Assembly: GCF_023534745.1 (NCBI RefSeq)
Contig: NZ_JAMHJQ010000006.1
Location: 137,449-201,448, forward strand
Direction of reading: 5' to 3'
From: Streptomyces sp. 35G-GA-8
GTDB taxonomy: Bacteria > Actinomycetota > Actinomycetes > Streptomycetales > Streptomycetaceae
DNA: 64,000 nt
Shown here piece by piece: positions 25,984 to 34,639 of this stretch. Every line of letters begins with the position of its first letter. The first letter of the stretch is position 1. A program made the position numbers and the translations under genes. The notes below the pieces were generated by a model that made no database searches, was not told where the DNA came from, and saw only the letters and a list, made by a program, of their open reading frames with translations.

Positions 25984-27261
25984 TCAGCAGATACCGTCCC
26001 CCGGCCTGGGGTTGCTCAGCGCGAACAGCGGACGCAGCCTCAGGCCCGCCCAGGTGCCCAGGATCGCGACGGCCCCCCAGATCCAGCCGTGCAGACTGCC
26101 CGAGGCGATGCCCGCCAGATAGGCGCCGATATTGCAGCCACCGGCCAGCCGGGCGCCGATACCCATCAGCACACCGCCCAGCACCGCGGCGACAGCGGTC
26201 CGCCACGGCACGCCGCGATGGAGCGTCCAGGTGCCGCCGAGCGCCGCCGCCACCGCCGCGCCGATCATGATGCCGATGTCGGTCAGGCTGTTCTTGTCGG
26301 CGAGCACCGGGCCCGCCAGCATCCGCGCGTTGTTGGGCTGCTGCCAGAACGTCCAGGTCTCCGGATGCCCGCCGAGTGCGCGTACCAGCTCAGCGCCCCA
26401 GAGACTGAACGCGCTGGTGACGCCCCAGGCGCCACCGGAGACCAGCAGGACACCGGCGCCGAGCACGGACAGCGCCAGAGCGCCGGCGGCCAGCGGCCAG
26501 GAGCCGCGCAGCACCCGTGCGGCGGCGCCGCGCGCGGACGGTACGGGGCCGATGGGCGGCGGGTTGCGGCGGGCCTGGACGCGTCGCGAGACAAGCACGA
26601 TGAGCGCGAGCGCCAGCATGGTCACGGCCCAGGAGCCGAACCAGCCGATATGGTCGGCCAGGACGACCGGCTCGAACGCGGGCAGGTCCTTCCAGAGGCC
26701 GAACTGCCAGGCGGCAAGGGTCGAGCCGGCGATGAAGCCACCCAGGGTGAGCACGATCGACGACTGCCCGGAACCGACCGCGAACAGGGTCCCCGAGGCG
26801 CAGGCGCCGCCGAGCTGCATGCCCACGGCGAACAGGAACGAACCGGCCAGCAGCCCCACGCCCAGGGGCCCGGCCGACGGCGCGGGCACCGAACCGAACA
26901 GACCGGTGCCGGTGCCGATCAGCAGCGCGAACAGGGTCGCCGTGGTCCCGAGCAGCAGGGTGTGGGCGCGCAGTCCGGTGCCATTGCCGACGGCGACGAG
27001 CTGCCGCCACGCGGAGGTGAAGCCGAAGCGCGAGTGGAAGAGCGCCACGCCGAGACCGAGGCCGAGCAGCAGCAGCACACCGGGCCGCGCCCCATGGGCG
27101 GACCACACATAACCGGTCAGCGCCACGGCGATCAGCGCGGACACGGCGAGCGGCACCCGGCGCACGGGCGGGGCGGGGGGAGCCTCGGGACGGGGTACGG
27201 AGGTGGGGGAGGGGGCGAGCAGGGCGGCGGGCTTCGTCGCCTCCACGGGCGGTGCGGTCAT
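25984..27261 (-). CDS. YeeE/YedE (TsuA-like) sulfur-compound transporter
   Basis: The 425-residue integral membrane protein has about ten or more hydrophobic segments. The two cysteine-containing loops typical of YeeE/YedE are present: GGACASGTLFAVGSGQ (central) and AGGCNIGAYLAGIASGS (C-terminal). TsuA of this family imports thiosulfate through conserved cysteines. The start ATG 27261 has CCGGAG upstream; the first 35 residues are Pro/Ala-rich and cytoplasmic. A Cys-rich leader peptide is encoded about 180 bases upstream on the same strand, which fits control by sulfur supply. Confidence 0.8.
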   Translation of the reverse strand: MTAPPVEATKPAALLAPSPTSVPRPEAPPAPPVRRVPLAVSALIAVALTGYVWSAHGARPGVLLLLGLGLGVALFHSRFGFTSAWRQLVAVGNGTGLRAHTLLLGTTATLFALLIGTGTGLFGSVPAPSAGPLGVGLLAGSFLFAVGMQLGGACASGTLFAVGSGQSSIVLTLGGFIAGSTLAAWQFGLWKDLPAFEPVVLADHIGWFGSWAVTMLALALIVLVSRRVQARRNPPPIGPVPSARGAAARVLRGSWPLAAGALALSVLGAGVLLVSGGAWGVTSAFSLWGAELVRALGGHPETWTFWQQPNNARMLAGPVLADKNSLTDIGIMIGAAVAAALGGTWTLHRGVPWRTAVAAVLGGVLMGIGARLAGGCNIGAYLAGIASGSLHGWIWGAVAILGTWAGLRLRPLFALSNPRPGDGIC

Positions 27262-27444
27262 CGTGTGTCTCCGGGAACGGGGTACGGGACGGGGCGGGGT
27301 AACGGGAGGGGCCGGCACATCAGGAGCGGGCCGCCGACGGCCGGAGCGGCGGACGTCCGGCATCCCGCGAAGACGGGTTCCGCGGACAACGGTGTGCGTC
27401 GGTAAGGGTTCGTTTCGTCGATGACGGGTTCGGCGGCGACCGAA

Positions 27445-27543
27445 TCAGCGACGACAGGTTGAGCGGCGACAGAGGCCGTCGTCGACACACCACGCCGAGT
27501 TCGCGACGAGCGCGAGACAGAGGAGGCGAGCGGGTGCGGACAT
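27445..27543 (-). CDS. Putative Cys-rich leader peptide upstream of the sulfur transporter
   Basis: A 32-residue frame with four cysteines ends [20 protein letters not shown] (27551-27556) lies seven bases before its ATG with TCCACA 17 bases further up, the same leaderless layout as other genes here. Cys-containing leader peptides ahead of sulfur genes are common in actinobacteria and can attenuate downstream expression. In the 180 bases between it and the YeeE gene are short GC hairpins (for example GGCCG-CCGA-CGGCC near 27330). The rest of 27556-27792 shows nothing clear. Confidence 0.45.
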   Translation of the reverse strand: MSAPARLLCLALVANSAWCVDDGLCRRSTCRR

Positions 27544-27792
27544 GCGGATGAGCATAACGGCCGGTTTCCGCCTTGTGGACCGGTGTCTCGCCATACGGTC
27601 GGCGCTCGCCGGCGGCCGTGCCACCATCCGGCGTGGGTGGCCACCGCGTCCCGTACGTGCGGATGCCCGGCGGGGAGCGCGCCGTGCACATGACCGAGGT
27701 GGCCGGGGTCCCGGCGCGGCCGGAGCACCACCGCCGCGAGCCCGCGGCGCCCGCCGCTCCCTGACCGGGAGGGCGGGGCCGCGGGCCCGATG

Positions 27793-30126
27793 TCACGGCG
27801 TCGGTGAGACCGGGGCCGGGAGTGTGGCCCGGACCTCCCGGGCCGCCGCGACCAGGTTCTCCAGCGCGGCACGGACCTCCGGCCAGCCACGGGTCTTCAG
27901 CCCGCAGTCGGGGTTGACCCAGAGCCGTTCGGCCGGCACCGCCTCAAGTCCCTTGCGCAGCAGGTCCGCCACCTCCCCGGCGGAGGGGACGCGGGGTGAG
28001 TGGATGTCGTACACACCCGGCCCGACCTCGCGCGGATAGCCCGCCGCGGCCAGTTCGTCCGCGACCCGCATATGGGAGCGCGCGGCCTCCAGGCTGATCA
28101 CATCGGCGTCCAGCGCGTCGATCGCCGGGAGGATGTCACCGAACTCCGCGTAGCACATATGCGTATGGATCTGGGTGTCCGCGCGGACCCCGCCGGTGGT
28201 GATACGGAACGCCTCGGTCGCCCAGTCGAGATACGCCTGGTGATCACGGGCCCGCAGCGGCAGCGTCTCCCGCAGCGCGGGCTCGTCCACCTGGATCACG
28301 GAAGCGCCCGCGCTCTCCAGATCAGCGACCTCGTCGCGCAGCGCGAGGGCGACCTGCCGCGCCGTGTCACCGAGCGGCTGGTCGTCCCGTACGAACGACC
28401 ACGCCAGCATGGTGACCGGGCCGGTCAGCATGCCCTTGACCGGCCGGCCGGTGAGGGACTGCGCGTACGACGTCCAGCGCACCGTCATCGGGGCGGGGCG
28501 GGAGATGTCCCCGGCCAGGATCGGCGGCCGGACATAGCGGGTGCCGTACGACTGGACCCAGCCGTGCCGCGTGGCGAGGTAGCCGGCGAGCTGTTCGGCG
28601 AAGTACTGCACCATGTCGTTGCGTTCGGGCTCGCCGTGCACCAGCACGTCGATGCCGGTCTCCTCCTGGAACGAGATGACCTCACGGATCTCCGCCTCGA
28701 TCCGCTTGTCGTACCCCGCCGCGTCGATACGGCCGGCCCGTAGATCGGCGCGGGCCGTGCGCAACTCCGTGGTCTGCGGGAACGAGCCGATGGTCGTCGT
28801 CGGCAGCAAGGGCAGCCCCAGACGGTCGCGTTGGGCCTCCGCACGCTTCTCGTACGGCTGGGGGCGGCGGCTGTCCGCGTCCGTGACGGCCGCAGCCCGT
28901 GCGCGAACGGCCGGGTCGTTGGTGAGCGCCGATCCCGCCCTGGACGCCAAGTCGGCCCGGTTGGCGGCCAGTTCGGCCGTGATGGCGCCGGTGCCCCGCG
29001 CGAGGCCACGGGCCAGCGTGACGATCTCCTCGGTCTTCTGCCGGGCGAAGGCGAGCCAGCGGGCGATCCCCGGATCGATATCGCGCTCGGCCGTGACATC
29101 CAGCGGCACGTGCGACAGGGAGCAGGAGGACGTCACATCCACCTGTCCGGCGAGGCCGAGGAGTGTGCCGAGGACCGACAGGGACTTCTCGAAGTCGTTG
29201 ATCCAGACATTACGGCCGTTGACCACACCGGCGAGAAGACGCTTGCCCGGCAGTCCGCCGACCGCAGCCAGCTCATCGAGATTCGCCGCCGCGGGCCCGG
29301 TGAAGTCCAGCCCGAGCCCCTCGACGGGGGACTTGGCCAGTACGGACAGAGCCGCGCCGAGCTTGTCGAAGTACGAGGCGACCAGCAGCTTCGGCCGGTC
29401 GGTGAGGGAGCCCAGATCCCGGTAGGCGCGGGTGGCGGCGTTCAGCTCGGCCAGGGAACGCTCCGCCACCAGGGCGGGCTCGTCCAGTTGGACCCACTCG
29501 GCGCCCGCCGCGCGCAGATCGGCGAGCACCTCCGCGTACACGGGCAGCAGCCGGTCCAGCAGGGTGAGCGGCTCGAAGCCGGCGGCGACCCCGGGGGCCG
29601 GCTTCGCCAGCAGCAGATAGGTGACCGGACCGACCAGCACCGGACGTGCCGTCAGACCGAGCGCGAGGGCTTCCCGGAACTCGGCGACCTGCTTGCCGGA
29701 ATCGGCGGTGAAGACGGTGTCGGGCCCCAGCTCCGGCACCAGATAGTGGTAGTTGGTGTCGAACCACTTGGTCATCTCCAGCGGGGTCACCTCCCGCGTA
29801 CCGCGCGCCATCGCGAAGTACCCGTCCAGGGCGTCCGCTTCGACGGCGGCGCGGTGCCTGGCGGGGATCGCGCCGACCATGACACTGGTGTCCAGGACAT
29901 GGTCGTAGTACGAGAAGTCACCGGTCGGCACCTCATGGACACCGGCGCCGGCGAGCCGCCGCCAGGTGGCGCGGCGCAGTTCGGCCGCGGTGTCCCGGAG
30001 GGCGTCGGCGGTGACCCGGCCCTTCCAGTAGCCCTCGACGGCCTTCTTGAGTTCCCGGTTCGGGCCCTGACGGGGATAGCCGTACACGGTGGCCCGGGCT
30101 GCCGCGGCTGCGGACTTCGTGGTCAA
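27793..30126 (-). CDS. metE: Cobalamin-independent methionine synthase MetE
   Basis: The 777-residue MetE transfers the methyl group of 5-methyltetrahydrofolate to homocysteine. Conserved blocks include [15 protein letters not shown] (N-terminus), [14 protein letters not shown] (start of the catalytic domain), [37 protein letters not shown] with the zinc-ligand Cys, and [11 protein letters not shown]. The TTG at 30126 is preceded six bases away by AAGGAG and gives the standard N-terminus MTTKSAA. A cobalamin riboswitch lies upstream, so the enzyme is made only when B12 is scarce. Confidence 0.97.
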   Translation of the reverse strand: MTTKSAAAAARATVYGYPRQGPNRELKKAVEGYWKGRVTADALRDTAAELRRATWRRLAGAGVHEVPTGDFSYYDHVLDTSVMVGAIPARHRAAVEADALDGYFAMARGTREVTPLEMTKWFDTNYHYLVPELGPDTVFTADSGKQVAEFREALALGLTARPVLVGPVTYLLLAKPAPGVAAGFEPLTLLDRLLPVYAEVLADLRAAGAEWVQLDEPALVAERSLAELNAATRAYRDLGSLTDRPKLLVASYFDKLGAALSVLAKSPVEGLGLDFTGPAAANLDELAAVGGLPGKRLLAGVVNGRNVWINDFEKSLSVLGTLLGLAGQVDVTSSCSLSHVPLDVTAERDIDPGIARWLAFARQKTEEIVTLARGLARGTGAITAELAANRADLASRAGSALTNDPAVRARAAAVTDADSRRPQPYEKRAEAQRDRLGLPLLPTTTIGSFPQTTELRTARADLRAGRIDAAGYDKRIEAEIREVISFQEETGIDVLVHGEPERNDMVQYFAEQLAGYLATRHGWVQSYGTRYVRPPILAGDISRPAPMTVRWTSYAQSLTGRPVKGMLTGPVTMLAWSFVRDDQPLGDTARQVALALRDEVADLESAGASVIQVDEPALRETLPLRARDHQAYLDWATEAFRITTGGVRADTQIHTHMCYAEFGDILPAIDALDADVISLEAARSHMRVADELAAAGYPREVGPGVYDIHSPRVPSAGEVADLLRKGLEAVPAERLWVNPDCGLKTRGWPEVRAALENLVAAAREVRATLPAPVSPTP

Positions 30127-30206
30127 GGGACTCTCCTTCGCGAGTATGTCTCCCAAGATCCCGGCGACGGACCGCGGGCGCGAAGAGCTGAACAGATCCG
30201 GCGGCC

Positions 30207-30223
30207 GGCGGCGCTGTGCCGCC
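30207..30223 (-). terminator. Hairpin in the metE leader (candidate riboswitch expression platform)
   Basis: GGCGGC (30207-30212) and GCCGCC (30218-30223) form a six-base stem between the aptamer and the metE start. A second stem (GCGCGC-CACCGGT-GCGCGC in transcript sense) lies next to the aptamer end, around 30275-30300. Confidence 0.35.
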
Positions 30224-30295
30224 ACGGATGCCCGCCCGATATGCACGCCGACCCGCCCACGAGGTCACCGAGATCTCCGCGCGCACCGGTGGCGC

Positions 30296-30510
30296 GCGGG
30301 CAGTGGCAGGTCTTCGGACTCGTGGGCGCGTCCCGTACCCGGTACGCGCACGGACGAACGCGCGTACCGACAGGGACTCCTACTGGCCGTCGCTTCCCGG
30401 GTCCGGCTCGGACCCAGTGCTGATGACGGCGGTCGTTCCCACTCACCGCTGCGGGGCAGTCCCGGATTTCCACCGGGTTCCCTCTTACGACGCGCCTACC
30501 TGGCCGGCAG
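30296..30510 (-). ncRNA. Cobalamin riboswitch upstream of metE
   Basis: Read on the minus strand, the leader contains GGGAACCCGGTGGAAATCC, then GACTGCCCCGCAGCGGTGAG, the B12-box region CAGCACTGGGTCCGAG with GGGAAG, and a closing GACCTGCCACTGCC. These are the ordered conserved blocks of the cobalamin aptamer. It lies 170 bases upstream of metE. Boundaries are approximate. B12 binding is expected to switch off metE when the B12-dependent MetH can work. Confidence 0.9.
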
Positions 30511-30614
30511 GGCGAACCAACTGCACGAGCAGCTTAGGCGCTGAAGCGGATCAACGACAGCACGGTTCATATTCCGGCCATCCCATGGTCCTCCACCCGC
30601 CCGTCCGCCGGGTG

Positions 30615-31772
30615 TCACGCCCCGGACAGCAGCTCCTCGATCAGAGCGCCCACCTGCGCGGTCTCGATCAGGAAGCCGTCGTGCCCGTACGGCGACTCGA
30701 TGGTTCTGAGCCGGTCGGCCCCCGGCAGGGCGGCGGCCAGCTCCGCCTGCTGGGCCGGCGGATAGAGCCGGTCGGAGTCGACCGCCGCGATCAGGGCCGG
30801 CATCCGGGCCCGGCGCAGGGCCGCCGCCGCGCCACCGCGGCCCCGGCCCACGTCATGGCCGTTCATCGCTTCGGTGAGGGTCACATAACTGCCCGCGTCG
30901 AACCGGCGCACCAGCTTCGCGGCGTGATGGTCGAGATACGACTCGATCTGGTACCGGCCGCCCTGCCAGGGATGGCCGCCCCGCTGCGGCTCCCGGCCGA
31001 ACCGGGCGCCGAGTTCCGGCTCGCTGCGGTAGGTGACATGCGCGATGCGACGGGCGATCCCCAGCCCCCGGTGCGGACCGCCGCCGGCCGGGGCGTCGTG
31101 GTAGCGGCCCCCCTGCCACCCGGGGTCCGAACGGATCGCCGCGATCTGGACGGCGCCCCAGGCGATCTGCTCCGCGGAGGCGGCGGCCGGACACGCGAGG
31201 ACCAGCAGCGAGCCGGTGCGCTCCGGCCGGCCGACAGCCCATTCGAGGGCTCGCATACCCCCCATGGACCCGCCGATGACCGCGGCCCAGCGCGCTATCC
31301 CCAGCGCGTCGGCGAGGGCCGCCTCGGCGGCCACCTGGTCGCGCTGGGTCAGATACGGGAACGCCGGCCCCCAGCGGTCCCCGCCCGGCCGCACCGAGGA
31401 GGGGCCGGTACTGCCCTGGCAGCCGCCGAGCACATTCGGGGCGACCACGAACCAGCGAGTGGTGTCGAGCGCCCGGCCGGGACCGACCAGGGCATCCCAC
31501 CACCCCCCTGTGGGATGCCCCGGCCCCGCCGGTCCCGCGACATGGCTGTCCCCCGTCAGCGCGTGCAGGACCAGCACCGCGTTCGAGCCGTCGGGAGCGA
31601 GCCGCCCCCAAGTCTCGTACGCGAGCCGGACTCCGGGCAGCGTCCCGCCCGCCTCCAGCGGGAGCGGACCGTCGAGCGTCACCCAGGAGCGGCGGCCGGC
31701 CGGATCCCCCTCCTGCCAGCCACCGGTGACCGGCGGGAGGGGGAGCGTGGCCGGGTCGGCGGACGTGTTCAG
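30615..31772 (-). CDS. metX: Homoserine O-acetyltransferase MetX, probable CTG start
   Basis: MetX acetylates homoserine for direct sulfhydrylation. The alpha/beta-hydrolase fold shows LVLHALTGDSHVAG, nucleophile GGSMGGMRALEW, catalytic Asp in AVDSDRLYPP and His in YGHDGFL. The first standard start, GTG 31682, would remove family-conserved upstream residues (GWQEGDPAGRRSW). No ATG or GTG precedes it in frame. CTG at 31770-31772 overlaps the metY stop as CTGA and has AAGG seven bases upstream, giving 385 residues, the usual length. I therefore place the start there; GTG 31682 is the alternative. Confidence 0.85.
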   Translation of the reverse strand: MNTSADPATLPLPPVTGGWQEGDPAGRRSWVTLDGPLPLEAGGTLPGVRLAYETWGRLAPDGSNAVLVLHALTGDSHVAGPAGPGHPTGGWWDALVGPGRALDTTRWFVVAPNVLGGCQGSTGPSSVRPGGDRWGPAFPYLTQRDQVAAEAALADALGIARWAAVIGGSMGGMRALEWAVGRPERTGSLLVLACPAAASAEQIAWGAVQIAAIRSDPGWQGGRYHDAPAGGGPHRGLGIARRIAHVTYRSEPELGARFGREPQRGGHPWQGGRYQIESYLDHHAAKLVRRFDAGSYVTLTEAMNGHDVGRGRGGAAAALRRARMPALIAAVDSDRLYPPAQQAELAAALPGADRLRTIESPYGHDGFLIETAQVGALIEELLSGA

Positions 31773-33130
31773 GACGATGCCTTCGCGGCGCGGAACCCTG
31801 CCTCCAGATCGGCCTTGAGATCGGCCACGTTCTCCAGCCCCACCGAGAGCCGCACCAGCCCCGGAGCCGTGCCCGTCGCCGCCAGCTCCTCCTCGCCGAG
31901 CTGACTGTGGGTGGTCGACGCCGGATGGATGATGAGGCTGCGCACATCACCGATATTGGCGAGATGGCTGAAGAGTTCGACCCCGTCCACGAACCGCTTG
32001 CCCGCCTCGACCCCGTCACGCAGTTCGAACGCGAGGACCGCGCCGGCGCCGTGCGGAAGGTAGCGCCGCCCGGCCTCGTACCAGCGGTTGGACGCCAGCC
32101 CCGGGTAGTGGACGGCGGAGACCTCGTCGCGCTGCTCCAGCCACTCGGCGAGCGCCAGCGCGTTGGACGTGTGCCGCTCGACGCGCAGACTCAGCGTCTC
32201 CACGCCCTGGAGCAGCAGGAACGCCGAGTGCGGGGAGAGCGCGGGGCCGATGTCGCGCAGCAACTGCACCCGGAGCTTCACCGCGAAGGCGCCCGGACCC
32301 AGATCCGGCCAGTAGCGCAGCCCGTGGTAACTGGCGTCCGGGGTATGGAAATCCGCGAACCGCTCGGTGTGCGCGCCGAAGTCGAACGTGCCCCCGTCGA
32401 CCACCACCCCGCCGATGGTGGTGCCGTGCCCGCCGAGGAACTTCGTCGCCGAGTGCACCACGATGTCCGCGCCGTGCTCGATCGGGCGGAGCAGATAGGG
32501 CGTCGGGACGGTGTTGTCGACGATCAGCGGCAGCCCGGCGTCGTGCGCCGCGTCCGCCACCGCCCGTACGTCGAGGACATTGCCGCGCGGATTGCCCAGC
32601 GTCTCCGCGAACAGCGCCTTGGTGTTGGGGCGTACGGCGGCCCGCCAGGCGTCGATGTCGTCCGGATCGTCGACGAAGGACACCTCGATGCCGAAGCGGG
32701 GGAGCGTGTGCCGGAAGAGGTTGTACGTCCCGCCGTACAGCGAGGTGCTGGAGACGATGTGGTCCCCGGCGCGGGCGAGCGTCAGGATCGCCAGCGTCTC
32801 GGCGGCCTGCCCCGACGCGAGCGCGACGGCCGCGACCCCGCCCTCCAGAGCGGCGATCCGCTGCTCCAGCACATCCTGCGTGGGGTTGTGGATCCGGGTG
32901 TAGATATTGCCGGGTTCGGCGAGGGAGAACAGATCGGCCGCGTGCTGGGTGTCCTTGAAGACGAACGACGTCGTCTGGTAGATCGGCACCGCGCGGGCGC
33001 CGGTCGTCGGGTCGGGCTCGGCGCCCGCGTGGATCTGCTTGGTCTCGAAGGACCATGAGGGACCGGCGTCCTGCCGGGAGATGTCCTCGGGAGTGTGTCC
33101 CCCGGTGATGGAGTCGACGGGCTGGCTCAT
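31769..33130 (-). CDS. metY: O-acetylhomoserine sulfhydrylase MetY
   Basis: The 453-residue PLP enzyme converts O-acetylhomoserine and sulfide into homocysteine. It shows the Cys/Met-metabolism family signature: YQTTSFVFKDTQHAADLF, the PLP lysine in HSATKFLGGHGTTIGG, and SLRVERHTSNALALAEWL. The C-terminal block is VRSLIIHPASTTHSQL. ATG 33130 follows GAGGCCTGAT. The stop overlaps the metX start. No SAM or other riboswitch is recognisable in the 160 bases upstream. Confidence 0.95.
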   Translation of the reverse strand: MSQPVDSITGGHTPEDISRQDAGPSWSFETKQIHAGAEPDPTTGARAVPIYQTTSFVFKDTQHAADLFSLAEPGNIYTRIHNPTQDVLEQRIAALEGGVAAVALASGQAAETLAILTLARAGDHIVSSTSLYGGTYNLFRHTLPRFGIEVSFVDDPDDIDAWRAAVRPNTKALFAETLGNPRGNVLDVRAVADAAHDAGLPLIVDNTVPTPYLLRPIEHGADIVVHSATKFLGGHGTTIGGVVVDGGTFDFGAHTERFADFHTPDASYHGLRYWPDLGPGAFAVKLRVQLLRDIGPALSPHSAFLLLQGVETLSLRVERHTSNALALAEWLEQRDEVSAVHYPGLASNRWYEAGRRYLPHGAGAVLAFELRDGVEAGKRFVDGVELFSHLANIGDVRSLIIHPASTTHSQLGEEELAATGTAPGLVRLSVGLENVADLKADLEAGFRAAKASS

Positions 33131-33289
33131 ATCAGGCCTCGCACGGGTTTCTCGGGACAGCGGAATCGCTTGATTACGGACCGTAGAGCCACCGGGCCAT
33201 GGCCGGAAGCGCGCCGCGCGCATGGCCATGAACCCGCAATGACGCGGAAACACAAAGCGGTCAGGACAGGCCCCAGGCCGTGAGTCCCC

Positions 33290-33775
33290 TCAGGTCCGGC
33301 GGGCGCGCCTGCCCGCGCGGCGACGGCCGCGGTAGCGCTGCGCGAAGGGATGGGTGATCAGCAGGAAGGCGGTCGCGACCACGGCGATCGCCTCGGCGAC
33401 GACGGCGAGCTTCTTGTCGCCGAACCAGAGGGGCTCGTACATGTTCGGAATCGGGCCCAGTTGGCCGACATCGACATAGCGGTAGATCAGCAGCAGCGCC
33501 AGACCGCCCGCCGCGACGCTCCACGCGAAGAGATCCCCGGGCAGCCGCTGCCAGACCAGCACGAGCAGCGCGGCGAGCGACGCCAGGGCGGCCTCGATAC
33601 GGAAGAGGTCGCCCTGGCTGATGGTCGCGGTGACCACGTCGTACTGGTCGGCCAGATGGGCGTGGAGATAGGCGTCCCACGCGAGCCCCGCCGCGGCCAG
33701 CAGCCGGGCCGCTCCGCGCAGCACACGGAGTTTCCGGCCGGAACCCGAGCGTACGCCGGAGGGCGCTGAGGACAT
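33290..33775 (-). CDS. Small four-helix membrane protein
   Basis: The 161-residue protein has about four hydrophobic helices, for example AARLLAAAGLAWDAYL, ALASLAALLVLVW, AAGGLALLLIY and AVVAEAIAVVATAFLLI, and an Arg-rich cytoplasmic tail. No family is recognised. ATG 33775 has CGGGAGAA upstream. It follows the secreted-repeat lipoprotein by 14 bases on the same strand, so the two probably work together at the membrane. Confidence 0.7.
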   Translation of the reverse strand: MSSAPSGVRSGSGRKLRVLRGAARLLAAAGLAWDAYLHAHLADQYDVVTATISQGDLFRIEAALASLAALLVLVWQRLPGDLFAWSVAAGGLALLLIYRYVDVGQLGPIPNMYEPLWFGDKKLAVVAEAIAVVATAFLLITHPFAQRYRGRRRAGRRARRT

Positions 33776-33789
33776 CACTTCTCCCGGGG

Positions 33790-34356
33790 TTAGTAACCGC
33801 CGCCGGTGTTCTGCTGCGGAGCGGTGTTCTTGTTGCCCGACCTCTTGAGGACGTACCAGGTGTCGTGGAACGAGACATCTCCCTGGCCGTTGGTGTCACC
33901 GGGCTTGTGGTCACCCGTGAACCGGTACAGGGGGTGGCCGTTGTACGTGACCTGCTTCGCGCCCTTGTCGCGGGTGGTGGTGGCGAGTAGATCCGCCTTC
34001 ACCCCGCCGGTGCCCGCCTCGGGTTTCCCGGTGGTGAGCAGGGGTGGCCAGATTTTCACGCAGTCACCCGTACAGGTGGACTTGTTCTCCTTGTCCGCCT
34101 CGAAGAGATAGAGGGTCCGCCCCTCGCCGTCGACCAGGATCTTGCCGAGGGAGGTGGATCTCGCGGACACCGTGGCGACAGCTGTGGGGGAAGGGGACGG
34201 GCGCGCGGAGGCGGTGGCGGTGACCGCCACGAGACGCTCGGGTGCTCCCGACTTCCTCGCCGGCGCACCACCGTCGCCGCCCGAACATCCCACGGCCGTC
34301 GCCGCGCACAGCAGGGCCGTGGCCATCGCGGTGGCACGGCTGGTGATGGTCCCCAT
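33790..34356 (-). CDS. Lipoprotein with secreted repeats (PF03640/COG4315 type)
   Basis: The 188-residue precursor has a signal peptide ending TAVGC (lipobox, about residue 24), a Ser/Thr/Ala linker, then repeats of the secreted-repeat family: GRTLYLFEADKENKSTCTG with DCVKIWPPLLT, and VTYNGHPLYRFTGDH. The pair of cysteines in CTGDC is typical. The function of this family is unsettled. It has GAGGAGCC before ATG 34356 and is the first gene of a two-gene operon. Confidence 0.85.
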   Translation of the reverse strand: MGTITSRATAMATALLCAATAVGCSGGDGGAPARKSGAPERLVAVTATASARPSPSPTAVATVSARSTSLGKILVDGEGRTLYLFEADKENKSTCTGDCVKIWPPLLTTGKPEAGTGGVKADLLATTTRDKGAKQVTYNGHPLYRFTGDHKPGDTNGQGDVSFHDTWYVLKRSGNKNTAPQQNTGGGY

Positions 34357-34639
34357 CGAGGCTCCTCGGATCCGGCCGCTCCACGGGCGGCGAGCCGCCC
34401 GACCGATCACGGCGGCACCACCCACTACACGCCACGCCCCGCGACGGGGCCACCGGACAGAGCCGTCCGAATGTACGGGGCGACGCACGCGTCGGCGCGG
34501 CCTCCGACACGAAGATGCGCCGGCGGACCGTGCCCAGCGGGCCGGGTCGGCTGTTCACCACAGGGGAGTCCGACAGCGCACCGCTCTGATCCGGGCCGGG
34601 GGGCCGTTCCCCATCCTCGTCCGAAAGGGGATTGACGCC

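Noticed and set aside
27542-28039. 165-codon plus-strand frame in the gap between the YeeE gene and metE
   Set aside because: It extends into metE antisense, is Arg/Gly-rich and lacks a ribosome site; the Cys leader peptide on the other strand is better supported.
28831-30423. 530-codon plus-strand frame across metE and the riboswitch
   Set aside because: It runs antisense through the cobalamin aptamer and MetE; a real gene there is implausible.
33131-33289. SAM riboswitch upstream of metY
   Set aside because: I looked for SAM-I/IV core blocks such as GGCAACC in the 160 bases upstream and did not find them.
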